Shown one piece after another: positions 25,877-36,189 of a DNA stretch of 64,000 nt. Numbering within the stretch: the first letter of the stretch is position 1; every line of letters begins with the position of its first letter. This DNA is from Xanthomonas sp. NCPPB 1128 (GTDB taxonomy: Bacteria > Pseudomonadota > Gammaproteobacteria > Xanthomonadales > Xanthomonadaceae): NCBI RefSeq assembly GCF_001043115.1, contig NZ_LFME01000006.1, positions 62,001 through 126,000 of the forward strand, in the 5' to 3' direction. Made by a program: the position numbers and the translations under genes. The notes beneath the pieces were generated by a model. It did no database searches. It worked only from the letters and a program-made list of their open reading frames with translations, and had not been told where the DNA came from.

Positions 25877-27558
25877 TCGATCGGATGTCGCTGTTGGCGC
25901 TGGCCCTGCTCGGTGCCTGTGCTGGGTCGGCGCAGGCCCAGGCGCCGGCGCAGGAGGAGTTCTACGGCACGCTGGAGCCGTTCGCCAGCGAGGCGGTGTA
26001 CTTCGTGGTCACCGACCGCTTCGTCAACGGCGACCCGGGCAACGATCATCGTGACCAGGGCGGCGCGCATCGCACCTTCGACATCCCGATCCCGGCGCCG
26101 CCGGGCGAGAGCGACAACATCGGCTACCTCGGCGGCGACTTCAAGGGCGTGGTCGACAACGCCGGCTACATCCGCGACCTGGGCTTCGGCGCGGTGTGGA
26201 TCACGCCGATCGTCGACAACCCGGACGAGGCCTTCACCGGCGGCAAGCCGATCACCTGGGGCAGCTCACTGAGCGACCGCGGCAAGACCGGCTACCACGG
26301 CTACTGGGGCGTCAACTTCTACAAGCTCGACGAGCATCTGCCGAGCCCAGGGCTGGATTTCGCCGGCTTCACCCAGTCCATGCACGCGCAGCAGCTGAAG
26401 GTGGTGCTGGACATCGTCGGCAATCACGGCTCGCCGGCCTGGACCATGCCCAAGCGGCAGCCGATGTTCGGCCAAGTGTTCGACCGCGACGGCAAGCTCA
26501 TCGCCGACCACCAGAACCTGCCGCCCTCCAAGCTGGACCCGGCGCACAACCCGCTGCACGCGTTCTACAACACCGGCGGCAACCTGGCACAGCTGTCCGA
26601 CTTCAACGAGCGCAATCCGGCGGTGATGGAGTACCTGGTCGGCGCCTATTCGCAATGGCTGGGGCAGGGCGCCGATGCGTTCCGCATCGACACCATCGGC
26701 TGGATGCCCGACAGCTTCTGGCACGAATTCGTGCGCCGCATCCGCGCGCAGCGCCCGGGCATGTTCATGTTCGGCGAGGACTTCGACTACAACGCGCGCA
26801 AGATCGCCGGCCACACCTGGGCCAGCAACGCCGGCGTCAGCGTGCTGGATTTCCCGCTCAAGCAGGCGCTGGCGTCGACGTTCGGCCACGCCCAGCGCGG
26901 CTACGAGACGCTGCAGCCGGCGCTGTACCTGGAGCGCGGCCCGTACGCCAATCCGTACGAGCTGATGACCTTCTACGACAACCACGACATGGCGCGGCTG
27001 GACGCCAGCGACGCCGGCTTCATCGACGCGCACAACTGGCTGTTCACCGCGCGCGGTATCCCGGTGATCTACTACGGCTCGGAAACCGGCTTCATGCGCG
27101 GCCGCGCCGAACACGCCGGCAACCGCAACTACTTCGGCCAGGAGCGGGTGAATGCTGCGCCGAGCAGCCCGATCTTCGCACCGCTGCGGCGCATCGCCAC
27201 GCTGCGCCAACGCAGTCCGGCGCTGCAGCGCGGCCTGCAGCTGAACCTGCAGTTGTCCGGCGACGAGGCGGTGTTCTACCGGGTGTTCCAACACGCGGGC
27301 AGCACCCAGACCGCGCTGGTGCTGCTCAACAAGAGCGATGTGCCACGCACGCTGGAGGTGCGCCGCTACCTGCAGCCCGGCACCTGGCACGACGGCTTCG
27401 ACGGCAGCGCCATCGAGGTGAGCGATGCGCTGCGCGCCGATGTGCCGGCGCACGGCGTGCGCGTGTTCCTGTCCGATGCGCCGATCGTGCGGCCAGACCT
27501 GCGTGCACGGCTGCGCTGGCTGATGGCGGCCAAGGACGGGGTGGCACCGGCGCCCTGA
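25873..27558 (+). CDS. Exported alpha-amylase, possibly a lipoprotein
   Basis: GH13 enzyme of 561 residues that cleaves internal alpha-1,4 bonds of starch or maltodextrins. The signal peptide MIDRMSLLALALLGAC ends in a lipobox LGAC (cysteine 16), so the mature protein may be lipid-anchored, although cleavage after AQA (residue about 23) by signal peptidase I is also possible. GH13 signatures: VYFVVTDRFVNGD, DIVGNHGSP, nucleophile Asp in DAFRIDTIGW, acid/base Glu in MFGEDFD, and FYDNHDMARL. A C-terminal beta domain (about 470-540) is followed by a short basic tail. Third gene of the coupled operon. It could equally be named a cyclodextrin- or maltodextrin-active amylase; specificity is not readable. 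Confidence 0.88.
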   Translation: MIDRMSLLALALLGACAGSAQAQAPAQEEFYGTLEPFASEAVYFVVTDRFVNGDPGNDHRDQGGAHRTFDIPIPAPPGESDNIGYLGGDFKGVVDNAGYIRDLGFGAVWITPIVDNPDEAFTGGKPITWGSSLSDRGKTGYHGYWGVNFYKLDEHLPSPGLDFAGFTQSMHAQQLKVVLDIVGNHGSPAWTMPKRQPMFGQVFDRDGKLIADHQNLPPSKLDPAHNPLHAFYNTGGNLAQLSDFNERNPAVMEYLVGAYSQWLGQGADAFRIDTIGWMPDSFWHEFVRRIRAQRPGMFMFGEDFDYNARKIAGHTWASNAGVSVLDFPLKQALASTFGHAQRGYETLQPALYLERGPYANPYELMTFYDNHDMARLDASDAGFIDAHNWLFTARGIPVIYYGSETGFMRGRAEHAGNRNYFGQERVNAAPSSPIFAPLRRIATLRQRSPALQRGLQLNLQLSGDEAVFYRVFQHAGSTQTALVLLNKSDVPRTLEVRRYLQPGTWHDGFDGSAIEVSDALRADVPAHGVRVFLSDAPIVRPDLRARLRWLMAAKDGVAPAP

Positions 27559-27644
27559 GCGTGGTGCGTGCGTGCCTGCGTCGGCTCTCTGAGGTCTAGG
27601 GCTGCCGACAGGCGGTTGTGCTGCCGTGACGCAGTCCGGCCCCG

Positions 27645-28709
27645 TCAGCTGCGCAGCGAGGAGCCGCGCAGCGCCAGCGTCACTGGCAGGGTGCGGCTGC
27701 TCACCGGCTGCCCGGCGATCTGCGCCAGCAAGGTGTCCACCAGCACCGCCCCGGCCAGTTTGGTGTCCTGCTGTACCGTCGACAGCGCCGGATCGACGCT
27801 GGCGGCCACCGGGATGTCGTCGAAGCCGGCCAGGGCCACGTCCTCGGGCACGCGCAGGCCCTGCTCGCGCAAGGCCTTGAGCGCGCCGATCGCGATCAGG
27901 TCGCTGGCCGCGAACAGCGCATCGAAGCGCTCGCCGCGGCCGAGCAAGGCCAGGGCGGCCTCGTAGCCGGACTGCTCGGTGGTGATCGCATCGACCTGCA
28001 GCGCCGGCGTGGCCTCGGCGCCGGCCGCGCGCAGCGCCTGCAGATGGCCGCGGTAGCGTTCCAGGAACTCGGGGTAATGGTTGGAGGCGTCGCCGAGGAA
28101 GGCGATGCGGCGGCGGCCCTGCGCCAGCAGGTGCGCGGTGATGTCATGGCCGCCCTGAAAGTTGTCGCTGCCGATCGACACCCCGGGCTGCCCGGGCAGC
28201 ACCGCGCCCCAGCGCACGAAATGGGTGCCTTGGTCGACCAGGTGCTGCAGCCGCTGCTGCGCCTGCAGATAGTCGCCGTAGCCGAGCAGGATCAACCCGT
28301 CGGCCTTCTGGCTGTCGCCGTAGTCGGCGCGCCAGTTGTCCGACAGTTGCTGGAACGACACCAGCAGGTCGTAGCCATGGCGGGCGCACGCGCGGGTGAT
28401 CGATCCCAGCATCGAGTGGAAGAACGGGTTGATCAGCGAGTCGTCCGTGGTCGGATCTTCGAAGAACAGCAGCGCCAGGGTGCCGGCATTGCGCAGGCGC
28501 AGGCTGGAGGCGTGCTTGTCGACCTTGTAGTTCAGCTCGCGCGCGATCGCCAGGATCTTGCGCCGGGTCTGCTCGTTGACCGCCGGGCTGCCGCGCAGCG
28601 CGCGCGAGACCGTGGGTTGCGATACGCCTGCCAGGTAGGCGATGTCCAGCGATGTGGCCTTGCCTTTGATGGCGGCGCGTCCGGTGCGGAGAAAACGTCG
28701 GCGAAGCAT
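27645..28709 (-). CDS. malR: LacI-family transcriptional regulator (maltose regulon repressor)
   Basis: DNA-binding regulator of 354 residues. The helix-turn-helix lies at about 19-40 (TSLDIAYLAGVSQPTVSRALRG) with the hinge following, then a periplasmic-binding-protein-like effector domain (about 75-354) with DGLILLGYGD, GSDNFQGGHDITAHLL, RRIAFLGD and AGFDDIPVAASVDPALSTVQQD. Start at 28709 gives the usual short leader before the HTH; longer upstream frames overlap thrS and are ignored. It is convergent with the amylase operon and is the obvious candidate for binding the three identical operators in the cluster, with maltose or a relative as inducer. That pairing, and the gene name, are inference. 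Confidence 0.85.
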   Translation of the reverse strand: MLRRRFLRTGRAAIKGKATSLDIAYLAGVSQPTVSRALRGSPAVNEQTRRKILAIARELNYKVDKHASSLRLRNAGTLALLFFEDPTTDDSLINPFFHSMLGSITRACARHGYDLLVSFQQLSDNWRADYGDSQKADGLILLGYGDYLQAQQRLQHLVDQGTHFVRWGAVLPGQPGVSIGSDNFQGGHDITAHLLAQGRRRIAFLGDASNHYPEFLERYRGHLQALRAAGAEATPALQVDAITTEQSGYEAALALLGRGERFDALFAASDLIAIGALKALREQGLRVPEDVALAGFDDIPVAASVDPALSTVQQDTKLAGAVLVDTLLAQIAGQPVSSRTLPVTLALRGSSLRS

Positions 28710-29037
28710 GCCATGGCGCCCGCCGCAGCTCTTGCTGCGGCGCAGCGTAGGCCTTGGAGGCGCATCAGGAATGACCGATTTGGTAAAAAACGCATTTACC
28801 GTTTTGGTAAAGATTGGTTTACCATCTTGCCCTACCACAAGATCCGGACATGGGTGGCCCGCGGCGACGCCGGCCGAGCGTGCGACATGAGCACTACCAC
28901 CGCCCTCGCTTGATTTCCCGCCCAAGGCTGTCCGAGCAGGCGCCCTGGTGGCGCCTTCTTTCTGTCCCGCGCCCCGCCACGACTGCCACCACGGTGGCGT
29001 GGACGCCGTCCCCCCGTTTCCCTTTTCGCCGACTCCC
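28710..29037. other. malR-thrS divergent intergenic region
   Basis: 328 bases with the malR promoter (minus) and the thrS promoter/leader (plus). The notable content is a pair of GGTAAA/TTTACC dyads (28782-28823) in an AT-rich island, and a small ATCTTG/CAAGAT hairpin at 28824-28843. No threonine-box or other known riboswitch pattern is visible, and thrS has no clear Shine-Dalgarno sequence before its ATG. Confidence 0.5.
28782..28823. promoter_or_regulatory. Tandem GGTAAA-TTTACC dyads (likely operator pair)
   Basis: Two successive inverted repeats: GGTAAA 28782-28787 with TTTACC 28795-28800 (7-base spacer), and GGTAAA 28806-28811 with TTTACC 28818-28823 (6-base spacer). The half-sites recur about every 24 bases. 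This is unlike the ATACGTAT operator and lies about 75 bases before malR and 215 before thrS. It may be an autoregulatory site of the LacI protein or the site of another regulator. Confidence 0.5.
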
Positions 29038-30942
29038 ATGATCACGATCACGCTCCCCGACGGCAGCCGCCGCGAATTCGAACACCCCGTCAGCCCCATG
29101 GACGTGGCCCAGTCCATCGGCCCCGGCCTGGCCAAGGCCACCATCGCCGGCCAGGTCGACGGCCGCCTGGTCGACGCCTGCGATGTCATCGACCACGACG
29201 CCAGCCTGCGCCTGATCACCGCCAAGGACGCCGAGGGTGTGGAGATCATCCGCCACTCCTGCGCGCACCTGGTCGGTCACGCGGTCAAGCAGCTGTATCC
29301 CGAGGTCAAGATGGTGATCGGCCCGGTCATCGCCGAGGGCTTCTACTACGACATCTACAGCGAGCGCCCGTTCACCCCCGAGGACATGGCGGCGATCGAG
29401 AAGCGCATGCAGGAACTGATCGCGCAGGACTACGACGTGATCAAGAAGGTCACTCCGCGCGCCGAGGTGATCGAACTGTTTAAGCAGCGCGGCGAGGACT
29501 ACAAGCTGCGCCTGATCGAGGACATGCCCGACGACGTCACCGCGATGGGTCTGTACTACCACCAGGAATACGTGGACATGTGCCGCGGCCCGCACGTGCC
29601 GAACACGCGCTTCCTCAAGGCCTTCAAGCTGACCCGCATCTCCGGCGCCTACTGGCGCGGCGACGCCAAGAACGAACAGCTGCAGCGCATCTACGGCACC
29701 GCCTGGGCCGACAAGAAGCAGCTCGAGGCCTACATCCTGCGCATGGAGGAAGCCGACAAGCGCGACCACCGCAAGATCGGCAAGCAGCAGGACCTGTTCC
29801 ACCTGCAGGAAGAGGGCCCGGGCCTGGTGTTCTGGCATCCCAAGGGTTGGTCGATCTGGCAGGTGGTCGAGCAGTACATGCGCAAGGTCTACCGCGACAG
29901 CGGCTACGGCGAGGTGCGCTGCCCGCAGATCCTGGACGTGTCGCTGTGGCAGAAGTCCGGCCACTGGGACAACTATCAGGACAACATGTTCTTCACCGAG
30001 TCGGAGAAGCGCACCTACGCGGTCAAGCCGATGAACTGCCCGGGCCACGTGCAGGTGTTCAACCAGGGCCTGCACAGCTACCGCGACCTGCCGATCCGCT
30101 ACGGCGAGTTCGGCGCGTGCCATCGCAACGAGCCGTCCGGCGCGCTGCACGGCATCCTGCGCGTGCGCGGCTTCACCCAGGACGACGGCCACATCTTCTG
30201 CACCGAGCAGCAGATCGAGGCCGAGGTCACCGCCTTCCACCAGCAGGCGCTGAAGGTGTACGGCGACTTCGGCTTCGACGATATCCAGATCAAGATCGCC
30301 TTGCGCCCGGAAAAGCGCCTCGGCGACGACGCCACCTGGGACAAGGCCGAGGCCGCGCTGCGCGCCGCGCTCGGCGCCTGCGGGGTTGAGTGGCAGGAAC
30401 TGCCGGGCGAGGGCGCCTTCTACGGCCCGAAGATCGAGTACCACCTGAAGGATGCGATCGGCCGCACCTGGCAGCTCGGCACCATGCAGGTGGATTTCAT
30501 GATGCCCGGCCGCCTCGGCGCCGAGTACGTGGACGAACACAGCCAGAAGAAGCATCCGGTGATGCTGCACCGGGCCATCGTCGGCTCGATGGAGCGCTTC
30601 ATCGGCATCCTGATCGAGCACCATGCCGGCATGTTCCCGGCCTGGCTGGCGCCGGTGCAGGCCGTGGTCATGAACATCACCGACGCGCAGGCAGACTATG
30701 TAGACAGCGTGCGGAAACTCCTTGCAAATCAAGGCTTCCGCATCGAGGCCGATTTGCGGAACGAAAAAATCGGTTATAAGATTCGCGAACACACGCTGCA
30801 GCGGGTGCCGTACCTGTTGGTCGCAGGTGACCGCGAGACGGAAAACGGCGCGATTGCGGTCCGTATGCGATCGGGGGAGGATCTGGGCACCATGTCGGTC
30901 GCCGCCTTCGCCGAACGGCTGCGCGCCGAGCAGTTGGCGTGA
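29038..30942 (+). CDS. thrS: Threonyl-tRNA synthetase
   Basis: Class II aminoacyl-tRNA synthetase charging tRNA-Thr, 634 residues. N-terminal TGS domain (1-62, [15 protein letters not shown]), editing domain with [16 protein letters not shown] at about 73-88, class II motif 1-3 region with [28 protein letters not shown] at about 360-387, and the C-terminal anticodon-binding domain (about 540-634). ATG 29038 matches the family N-terminus. Length is the usual one. It heads the translation gene block, 63 bases before infC. Confidence 0.97.
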   Translation: MITITLPDGSRREFEHPVSPMDVAQSIGPGLAKATIAGQVDGRLVDACDVIDHDASLRLITAKDAEGVEIIRHSCAHLVGHAVKQLYPEVKMVIGPVIAEGFYYDIYSERPFTPEDMAAIEKRMQELIAQDYDVIKKVTPRAEVIELFKQRGEDYKLRLIEDMPDDVTAMGLYYHQEYVDMCRGPHVPNTRFLKAFKLTRISGAYWRGDAKNEQLQRIYGTAWADKKQLEAYILRMEEADKRDHRKIGKQQDLFHLQEEGPGLVFWHPKGWSIWQVVEQYMRKVYRDSGYGEVRCPQILDVSLWQKSGHWDNYQDNMFFTESEKRTYAVKPMNCPGHVQVFNQGLHSYRDLPIRYGEFGACHRNEPSGALHGILRVRGFTQDDGHIFCTEQQIEAEVTAFHQQALKVYGDFGFDDIQIKIALRPEKRLGDDATWDKAEAALRAALGACGVEWQELPGEGAFYGPKIEYHLKDAIGRTWQLGTMQVDFMMPGRLGAEYVDEHSQKKHPVMLHRAIVGSMERFIGILIEHHAGMFPAWLAPVQAVVMNITDAQADYVDSVRKLLANQGFRIEADLRNEKIGYKIREHTLQRVPYLLVAGDRETENGAIAVRMRSGEDLGTMSVAAFAERLRAEQLA

Positions 30943-30949
30943 CACCACC

Positions 30950-30980
30950 CTGGTACGGACGGAGCCTCCGTCCGCACCAG
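30950..30980 (+). promoter_or_regulatory. Long hairpin in the thrS-infC gap
   Basis: An inverted repeat of 15-base arms (30950-30964 and 30966-30980; core CGGACGGAG / CTCCGTCCG, one mismatch) fills half of the 63-base gap, ending just before the infC ribosome binding site. No T run follows. It may modulate read-through, RNA processing or infC translation. Confidence 0.6.
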
Positions 30981-31005
30981 TCCGATTCCCCTGGGAGATT
31001 GCAAC

Positions 31006-31530
31006 ATCAGTACCCCTGACAACAAACAGAACCGCAAGAACCAAGAGATCCGCGTGCCGCGCGTGCGCGTGATCGGCGCGGACGGCGAGATGGTCGGCGT
31101 GTTGAGCCGCGACGAAGCGCTGGCGATGGCCGAGGAAGATGGTCTGGATCTGGTCGAGATCCAGCCGCAGGCCGATCCGCCGGTCTGCAAGATCATGGAC
31201 TTCGGCAAGTTCAAGTTCGAGCAGCAGAAGAAGGCCAACGAAGCCAAGAAGAAGACCAAGCAGGTCGAGATCAAGGAAATCAAGTTCCGTCCGGTCACGG
31301 ACGAAGGCGATTACCAGATCAAGCTGCGCAACATGCGCCGCTTCATCGAGGAAGGCGACAAGGTCAAGGTCAACATCCGCTTCCGCGGTCGCGAGATGAG
31401 CCATCAGGAGCTCGGTCGCGAAATGGCCGCGCGGATCGAAGCCGATCTGGGCGAGGATATCGTCATCGAATCGCGTCCGCGCCTGGAAGGCCGGCAGATG
31501 GTGATGATGATCGCGCCGAAGAAGCGCTGA
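31006..31530 (+). CDS. infC: Translation initiation factor IF-3 (AUC start)
   Basis: Factor that keeps 30S subunits free and checks start codon/initiator tRNA pairing; 174 residues when read from ATC at 31006. The coding frame is open upstream of the first ATG/GTG and the residues [19 protein letters not shown] match the conserved IF3 N-terminus, which an initiation at GTG 31054 would remove. GGGAGA (30993-30998) sits correctly before the ATC. Use of a rare start codon, normally AUU in E. coli, is the known basis of IF3 autoregulation. N- and C-domains (linker [12 protein letters not shown] near 75-90) are complete. Confidence 0.92.
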   Translation: MSTPDNKQNRKNQEIRVPRVRVIGADGEMVGVLSRDEALAMAEEDGLDLVEIQPQADPPVCKIMDFGKFKFEQQKKANEAKKKTKQVEIKEIKFRPVTDEGDYQIKLRNMRRFIEEGDKVKVNIRFRGREMSHQELGREMAARIEADLGEDIVIESRPRLEGRQMVMMIAPKKR

Positions 31531-31661
31531 CCGCAGTAGGTCAGGATCGCGTCCCGCCATGTGCGGGCGCGACCGTCGGGCGCCTTGCTGGGGCCTTTCG
31601 CATGTCCCGACCGCGGCACCCGCCGCCGCGTGCTTGCGCCGTGGCCGCGTCCGGCACAGCC

Positions 31662-31696
31662 TTCCCGATTCCCGATTCCCGATTCCCGATTCCCGG
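31662..31696. repeat. Tandem 7-bp repeat (TTCCCGA, five copies)
   Basis: Five consecutive heptamers: TTCCCGA four times from 31662 to 31689 and TTCCCGG at 31690-31696. It ends 16 bases before the -35 box of the rpmI promoter. Similar GGGAATC-type simple repeats are scattered through Xanthomonas genomes. Confidence 0.9.
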
Positions 31697-31712
31697 CGCG
31701 CAAGCGCCCGAT

Positions 31713-31741
31713 TTGCAAGGCATTCCAAGCCCTGGCATAAT
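31713..31741 (+). promoter_or_regulatory. Promoter for rpmI-rplT
   Basis: TTGCAA (31713-31718), a 17-base spacer and CATAAT (31736-31741) form a good sigma70 promoter, placing the transcription start near 31748, about 150 bases before rpmI. Confidence 0.65.
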
Positions 31742-31897
31742 GCGCGGCCCAGTTCACCGGGTTTGCCGTTCGCGCGGCAACAGGACCCGCCCGGATCCTC
31801 AATGGATCAAGGGCTTACAAGCAGGTAAGGGCACGGACGGAAAGTGTGGCGCAGCCACCGCCCTGACCAGTGACAAAACACCATCAAGGACATTGCA

Positions 31898-32095
31898 ATG
31901 CCCAAGATCAAGACCAACCGGGCGGCGGCCAAGCGTTTCCGCAAGACCGCCTCCGGCAAGTACAAGGCCGGCCACGCCAACCGTAGCCACATCCTCACCA
32001 AGAAAGCGACCAAGCGGAAGCGCAACCTGCGGCAGACGAACCACGTCCGTGCCGAGGACGCAGGCCGTCTGGACCGTATGCTTCCCTACCTCTGA
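31898..32095 (+). CDS. rpmI: 50S ribosomal protein L35
   Basis: Ribosomal protein of 65 residues, highly basic, with the family start [20 protein letters not shown] and the HILTKK motif. AAGGA upstream supports the ATG. It is followed by rplT after 10 bases in the standard L35-L20 operon. Confidence 0.97.
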   Translation: MPKIKTNRAAAKRFRKTASGKYKAGHANRSHILTKKATKRKRNLRQTNHVRAEDAGRLDRMLPYL

Positions 32096-32105
32096 GGACT
32101 GAACC

Positions 32106-32465
32106 ATGGCTCGAGTCAAGCGTGGCGTCCAGGCGCGCCGTCGTCACAAGAAAGTTCTGAACCTCGCCAAGGGCTACTACAACGCCCGTCGCAAGGTCTT
32201 CCGCGTCGCCAAGCAGGCGGTGATCAAGGCGCAGCAGTACGCCTACATCGGCCGCAAGCAGAAGAAGCGCAATTTCCGTTCGCTGTGGATCACCCGCATC
32301 AACGCGGCGGCCCGCATCAACGGCATGAGCTACAGCCGTTTCATGAACGGCCTGCTCAAGGCCGGCATCACCCTCGACCGCAAGGTGCTGGCGGACATCG
32401 CCGTGCACGACGCGCAGGGCTTTGCCGCCCTGGCGGAGAAGGCCAAGGGCGCGCTGGCGGCATAA
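32106..32465 (+). CDS. rplT: 50S ribosomal protein L20
   Basis: Ribosomal protein of 119 residues, needed early in 50S assembly; begins [18 protein letters not shown] and contains [12 protein letters not shown], the L20 signature. In several bacteria L20 also represses its own operon. A rho-independent terminator lies 70 bases after its stop, separating it from pheS. Confidence 0.97.
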   Translation: MARVKRGVQARRRHKKVLNLAKGYYNARRKVFRVAKQAVIKAQQYAYIGRKQKKRNFRSLWITRINAAARINGMSYSRFMNGLLKAGITLDRKVLADIAVHDAQGFAALAEKAKGALAA

Positions 32466-32534
32466 GTTTGCGAATCCCGCAGGAACCCGCGCGTCCATGT
32501 GCGGGTGTTCGGCGGGAGCCATCGCAGGCATGCA

Positions 32535-32563
32535 GGGGAAGGGCGCAAGTCCTTCCCCTTTTT
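32535..32563 (+). terminator. Rho-independent terminator between rplT and pheS
   Basis: Stem GGGGAAGG (32535-32542) / CCTTCCCC (32551-32558), eight-base loop, then TTTTT. No Phe-rich leader peptide is visible upstream, so a pheST attenuator of the E. coli type is not supported. A second hairpin without T run (GGCGTCCCG / CGGGGCGCC, about 32572-32593) follows. Confidence 0.85.
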
Positions 32564-32657
32564 GCGTTTTAGGCGTCCCGGCAACGGGGCGCCTGCCGGG
32601 TAGGTGAGGTTCCGCATCGGCGGGACACGGTGGCCACGGGTTCGGCCGGAGCAGTGA

Positions 32658-33665
<1,008 letters not shown>

Positions 33666-33669
33666 GGGC

Positions 33670-33772
33670 GGGGATTTGGGAGTGGGGATTGGGGATTCGT
33701 TGAAGCGAGTTCCCTTCCAATCTTCCGGTCCCACGCGTAACCGCTCCTGCGAATCCCCACTCCCAAATCCCC
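33670..33772. repeat. Inverted repeat of GGGATT-type sequence in the pheS-pheT gap
   Basis: Two perfect 21-base arms (33670-33690 and 33752-33772) built from GGGGATT and GGGAGT units, separated by 61 bases. It starts five bases after the pheS stop. The unit resembles the simple repeat at 31662-31696 and others common in Xanthomonas intergenic DNA. The transcript would fold into a long hairpin between two subunits of one enzyme. Confidence 0.85.
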
Positions 33773-33787
33773 AATCCCGGCTCCCCA

Positions 33788-36166
33788 ATGAAATTCAGCG
33801 AAAACTGGCTGCGCAGCCACGTTCCGACCCAGGCCACGCGTGAGCAGCTCACGGCGACCCTGACCGCCATCGGCCTGGAGGTCGAGGAGGTCGTGCCGCT
33901 CGGTGACGGCCTGCAGCAGGTGGTGGTGGCGCGGATCGTCGAGGCCGCGCCGCATCCCGAGGCCGACCGGTTGCAGGTGTGCCGGGTCGATGCCGGGCAG
34001 GGCGAGCTGCTGCAGATCGTCTGCGGCGCGCCCAATGCGCGCGCGGGACTGGTCGCGCCGCTGGCGCTGGTCGGCGCGCAGGTCGGCGGCCTCGCGATCA
34101 AGCCGGCCAAGCTGCGTGGGGTCGAATCGAACGGCATGCTGTGCTCGGCCAAGGAGCTGGGTCTGGACAGCGACGCGTCCGGCCTGTTCGAACTGCCCGA
34201 CGATGCGCCGATCGGCCAGGCGCTGACCGAGTACCTGGGGCTGCCCGATGCCAGCATCGAGATCAAGCTCACCCCCAACCGCGCCGACTGCTTCGGCGTG
34301 CGCGGCATCGCCTACGACGTGGCAGCGGCCTGCGGCAGCGACGTGTTGCCGCTGGCGGTGACGCCAGCGGCGGTGAGCAGCGAGCGCACGCTGTCGGTCG
34401 CGCTGGACGCGGGCGCCGACGCGCCGCGCTACTGCGGCCGCGTGGTCGAGGACCTGGATCCGGCGGCGAAGACACCGTTGTGGATGGCCGAGCGCCTGCG
34501 CCGCAGCGGCGTGCGTCCGCTGTCGCTGCTGGTGGACATCACCCAGTACGTGATGCTGGAACTGGGTCAGCCGATGCATGCGTTCGACCTGGACACCTTG
34601 CAGGGTCCGGTCGGCGTGCGCCACGCCCGTGCCGGCGAGACCCTGACCCTGCTCGATGGCCGCGAGGCCACGCTGGAACCGACCTTCTTGCTGGTCACCG
34701 ACGCCGATCGGCCGGTGGCGCTGGCCGGGCTGATGGGCGGCCACGCGACGCGCGTCACCGAGGCCACCCGCCACGTGTTCCTGGAGGCCGCGCATTTCGC
34801 CCCGGCGGCGATCATGGGCCGTGGGCGCAAGCTCGGCCTGCATACCGATGCAGGCCATCGTTTCGAGCGCGGCGTGGACCCGGCATTGCCGCGGCAGGCG
34901 CTGGAACTGGCCACGCGGCTGGTGCTGGAGCTGGCCGGCGGGCGTGCCGGGCCGGTGGTCGAGGCCGCGTTGCCGGAATTCCTGCCGGCGCCGGCACCGA
35001 TCGCGCTGCGCCGCGCGCGTATCCTGCGCGTGCTCGGCATCGAGATCGCCGATGCCGACGTCGAGCGCATCCTGCGTGCGCTGGGCATGGAGGTCGTCGC
35101 CTCGGCCGATGGCTGGCAGGTCACCGCGCCCAGCCGTCGCTTCGACATCGCCATCGAAGAGGACCTGATCGAGGAACTGGCGCGTATCCACGGCTACGAC
35201 CGCCTGCCGACCACCTTGCCCGGCGGCGCCACGCGCATCGCCATGGACAGCGAGACCCAGTTGGACGAGCGCAGCGTGCGCCGCCAGTTGCTGGCGCGCG
35301 ATCTGCTGGAAACCATCAACTACGCCTTCGTCGATGCCGCGCTGCTGGACCAGTGGGGCCTGCACGACGGGCGCGTGGCCCTGGCCAATCCGCTCAGCGC
35401 CGAACTGGCGGTGATGCGTCCGTCGCTGCTGCCGGGGCTGGTCGCCGCGCTGGGCCGCAACGCCGCGCGCCAGGCCGGGCGCGTGCGCCTGTTCGAGCTG
35501 GGCAAGGTGTTCGCTGCCGCGGCGGAAGCCGGCGCGGCCCCGACCGAGGCCCAGCGGGCGGCGGCGGCGGTGTGCGGCGATGCCGACGCCCTGCAATGGG
35601 GCCTGCCGGCGCGCAAAGTCGATTTCCACGATCTCAAGGGCGACCTGGAGGCCCTGGCCGCCGCGTCCGGAGCGCGCCTGGACTACCGGCCGTCGGCGCA
35701 CCCGTTCGCGCATCCGACCCGGTCGGCCGACGTCTATCGCGACGACGTGCGGATCGGCTGGATCGGCCAACTGCACCCGCGGCTGCTGCAGGCGATGCAG
35801 ATCGACGTGGACGTGCTGGCGTTCGAGCTGGACCTAGCGCCGCTGGCCACGCGTGCCCTGCCGCGCGCCGCCGAGCTGTCGCGGTTCCCATCGGTGCGTC
35901 GCGACCTGGCCTTCGTGGTGCCGGACGCGGTGAGCTGGGCGGCGCTGGCGCGCAGCGTGCGTGCGGCGGTGGGCCCCTTGCTGCGCGAGGTGGTGCTGTT
36001 CGACCGCTACGTCGGCGCGGGGGTCGAGGCGGGTTGCAAGAGTCTCGCTATGGGCTTGATTTTGCAGGACAACACGCGCACTCTGACAGACCGCGACGTG
36101 GAGGCGGTGGTCGCCGATGCCGTGGCTGCGCTGGCGCGCGAACACGACGCGCGGATGCGTGGTTGA
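33788..36166 (+). CDS. pheT: Phenylalanyl-tRNA synthetase beta subunit
   Basis: Editing/tRNA-binding subunit, 792 residues. It opens [21 protein letters not shown]; a tRNA-binding OB fold lies at about 39-150 ([24 protein letters not shown]), B3/B4 editing domain about 200-380, B5 domain about 400-475, catalytic-like core, and the C-terminal ferredoxin-fold anticodon-binding domain (about 700-792, [16 protein letters not shown]). Complete and of normal length. ihfA follows after 23 bases. Confidence 0.97.
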   Translation: MKFSENWLRSHVPTQATREQLTATLTAIGLEVEEVVPLGDGLQQVVVARIVEAAPHPEADRLQVCRVDAGQGELLQIVCGAPNARAGLVAPLALVGAQVGGLAIKPAKLRGVESNGMLCSAKELGLDSDASGLFELPDDAPIGQALTEYLGLPDASIEIKLTPNRADCFGVRGIAYDVAAACGSDVLPLAVTPAAVSSERTLSVALDAGADAPRYCGRVVEDLDPAAKTPLWMAERLRRSGVRPLSLLVDITQYVMLELGQPMHAFDLDTLQGPVGVRHARAGETLTLLDGREATLEPTFLLVTDADRPVALAGLMGGHATRVTEATRHVFLEAAHFAPAAIMGRGRKLGLHTDAGHRFERGVDPALPRQALELATRLVLELAGGRAGPVVEAALPEFLPAPAPIALRRARILRVLGIEIADADVERILRALGMEVVASADGWQVTAPSRRFDIAIEEDLIEELARIHGYDRLPTTLPGGATRIAMDSETQLDERSVRRQLLARDLLETINYAFVDAALLDQWGLHDGRVALANPLSAELAVMRPSLLPGLVAALGRNAARQAGRVRLFELGKVFAAAAEAGAAPTEAQRAAAAVCGDADALQWGLPARKVDFHDLKGDLEALAAASGARLDYRPSAHPFAHPTRSADVYRDDVRIGWIGQLHPRLLQAMQIDVDVLAFELDLAPLATRALPRAAELSRFPSVRRDLAFVVPDAVSWAALARSVRAAVGPLLREVVLFDRYVGAGVEAGCKSLAMGLILQDNTRTLTDRDVEAVVADAVAALAREHDARMRG

Positions 36167-36189
36167 GAAGGACAGGGGATAGCAGGGCA

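Larger units (their letters stand above)
31531..31897 (+). other. infC-rpmI intergenic region
   Basis: 367 bases containing a 7-bp tandem repeat (31662-31696), a good promoter (31713-31741) and a roughly 150-base leader before rpmI. In other bacteria this leader position holds an L20-binding autoregulatory RNA; base-paired segments are plausible here, but I cannot match a known structure. Open frames in it look like chance. Confidence 0.5.

Noticed and set aside
31662-31696. CRISPR-like array
   Set aside because: The repeat unit is 7 bases with no spacers; it is a simple tandem repeat, and no cas genes are present in the window.
28894-31728. A 944-codon minus-strand frame opposite thrS and infC
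   Set aside because: Antisense to two essential, unmistakable translation genes; no motif of its own.
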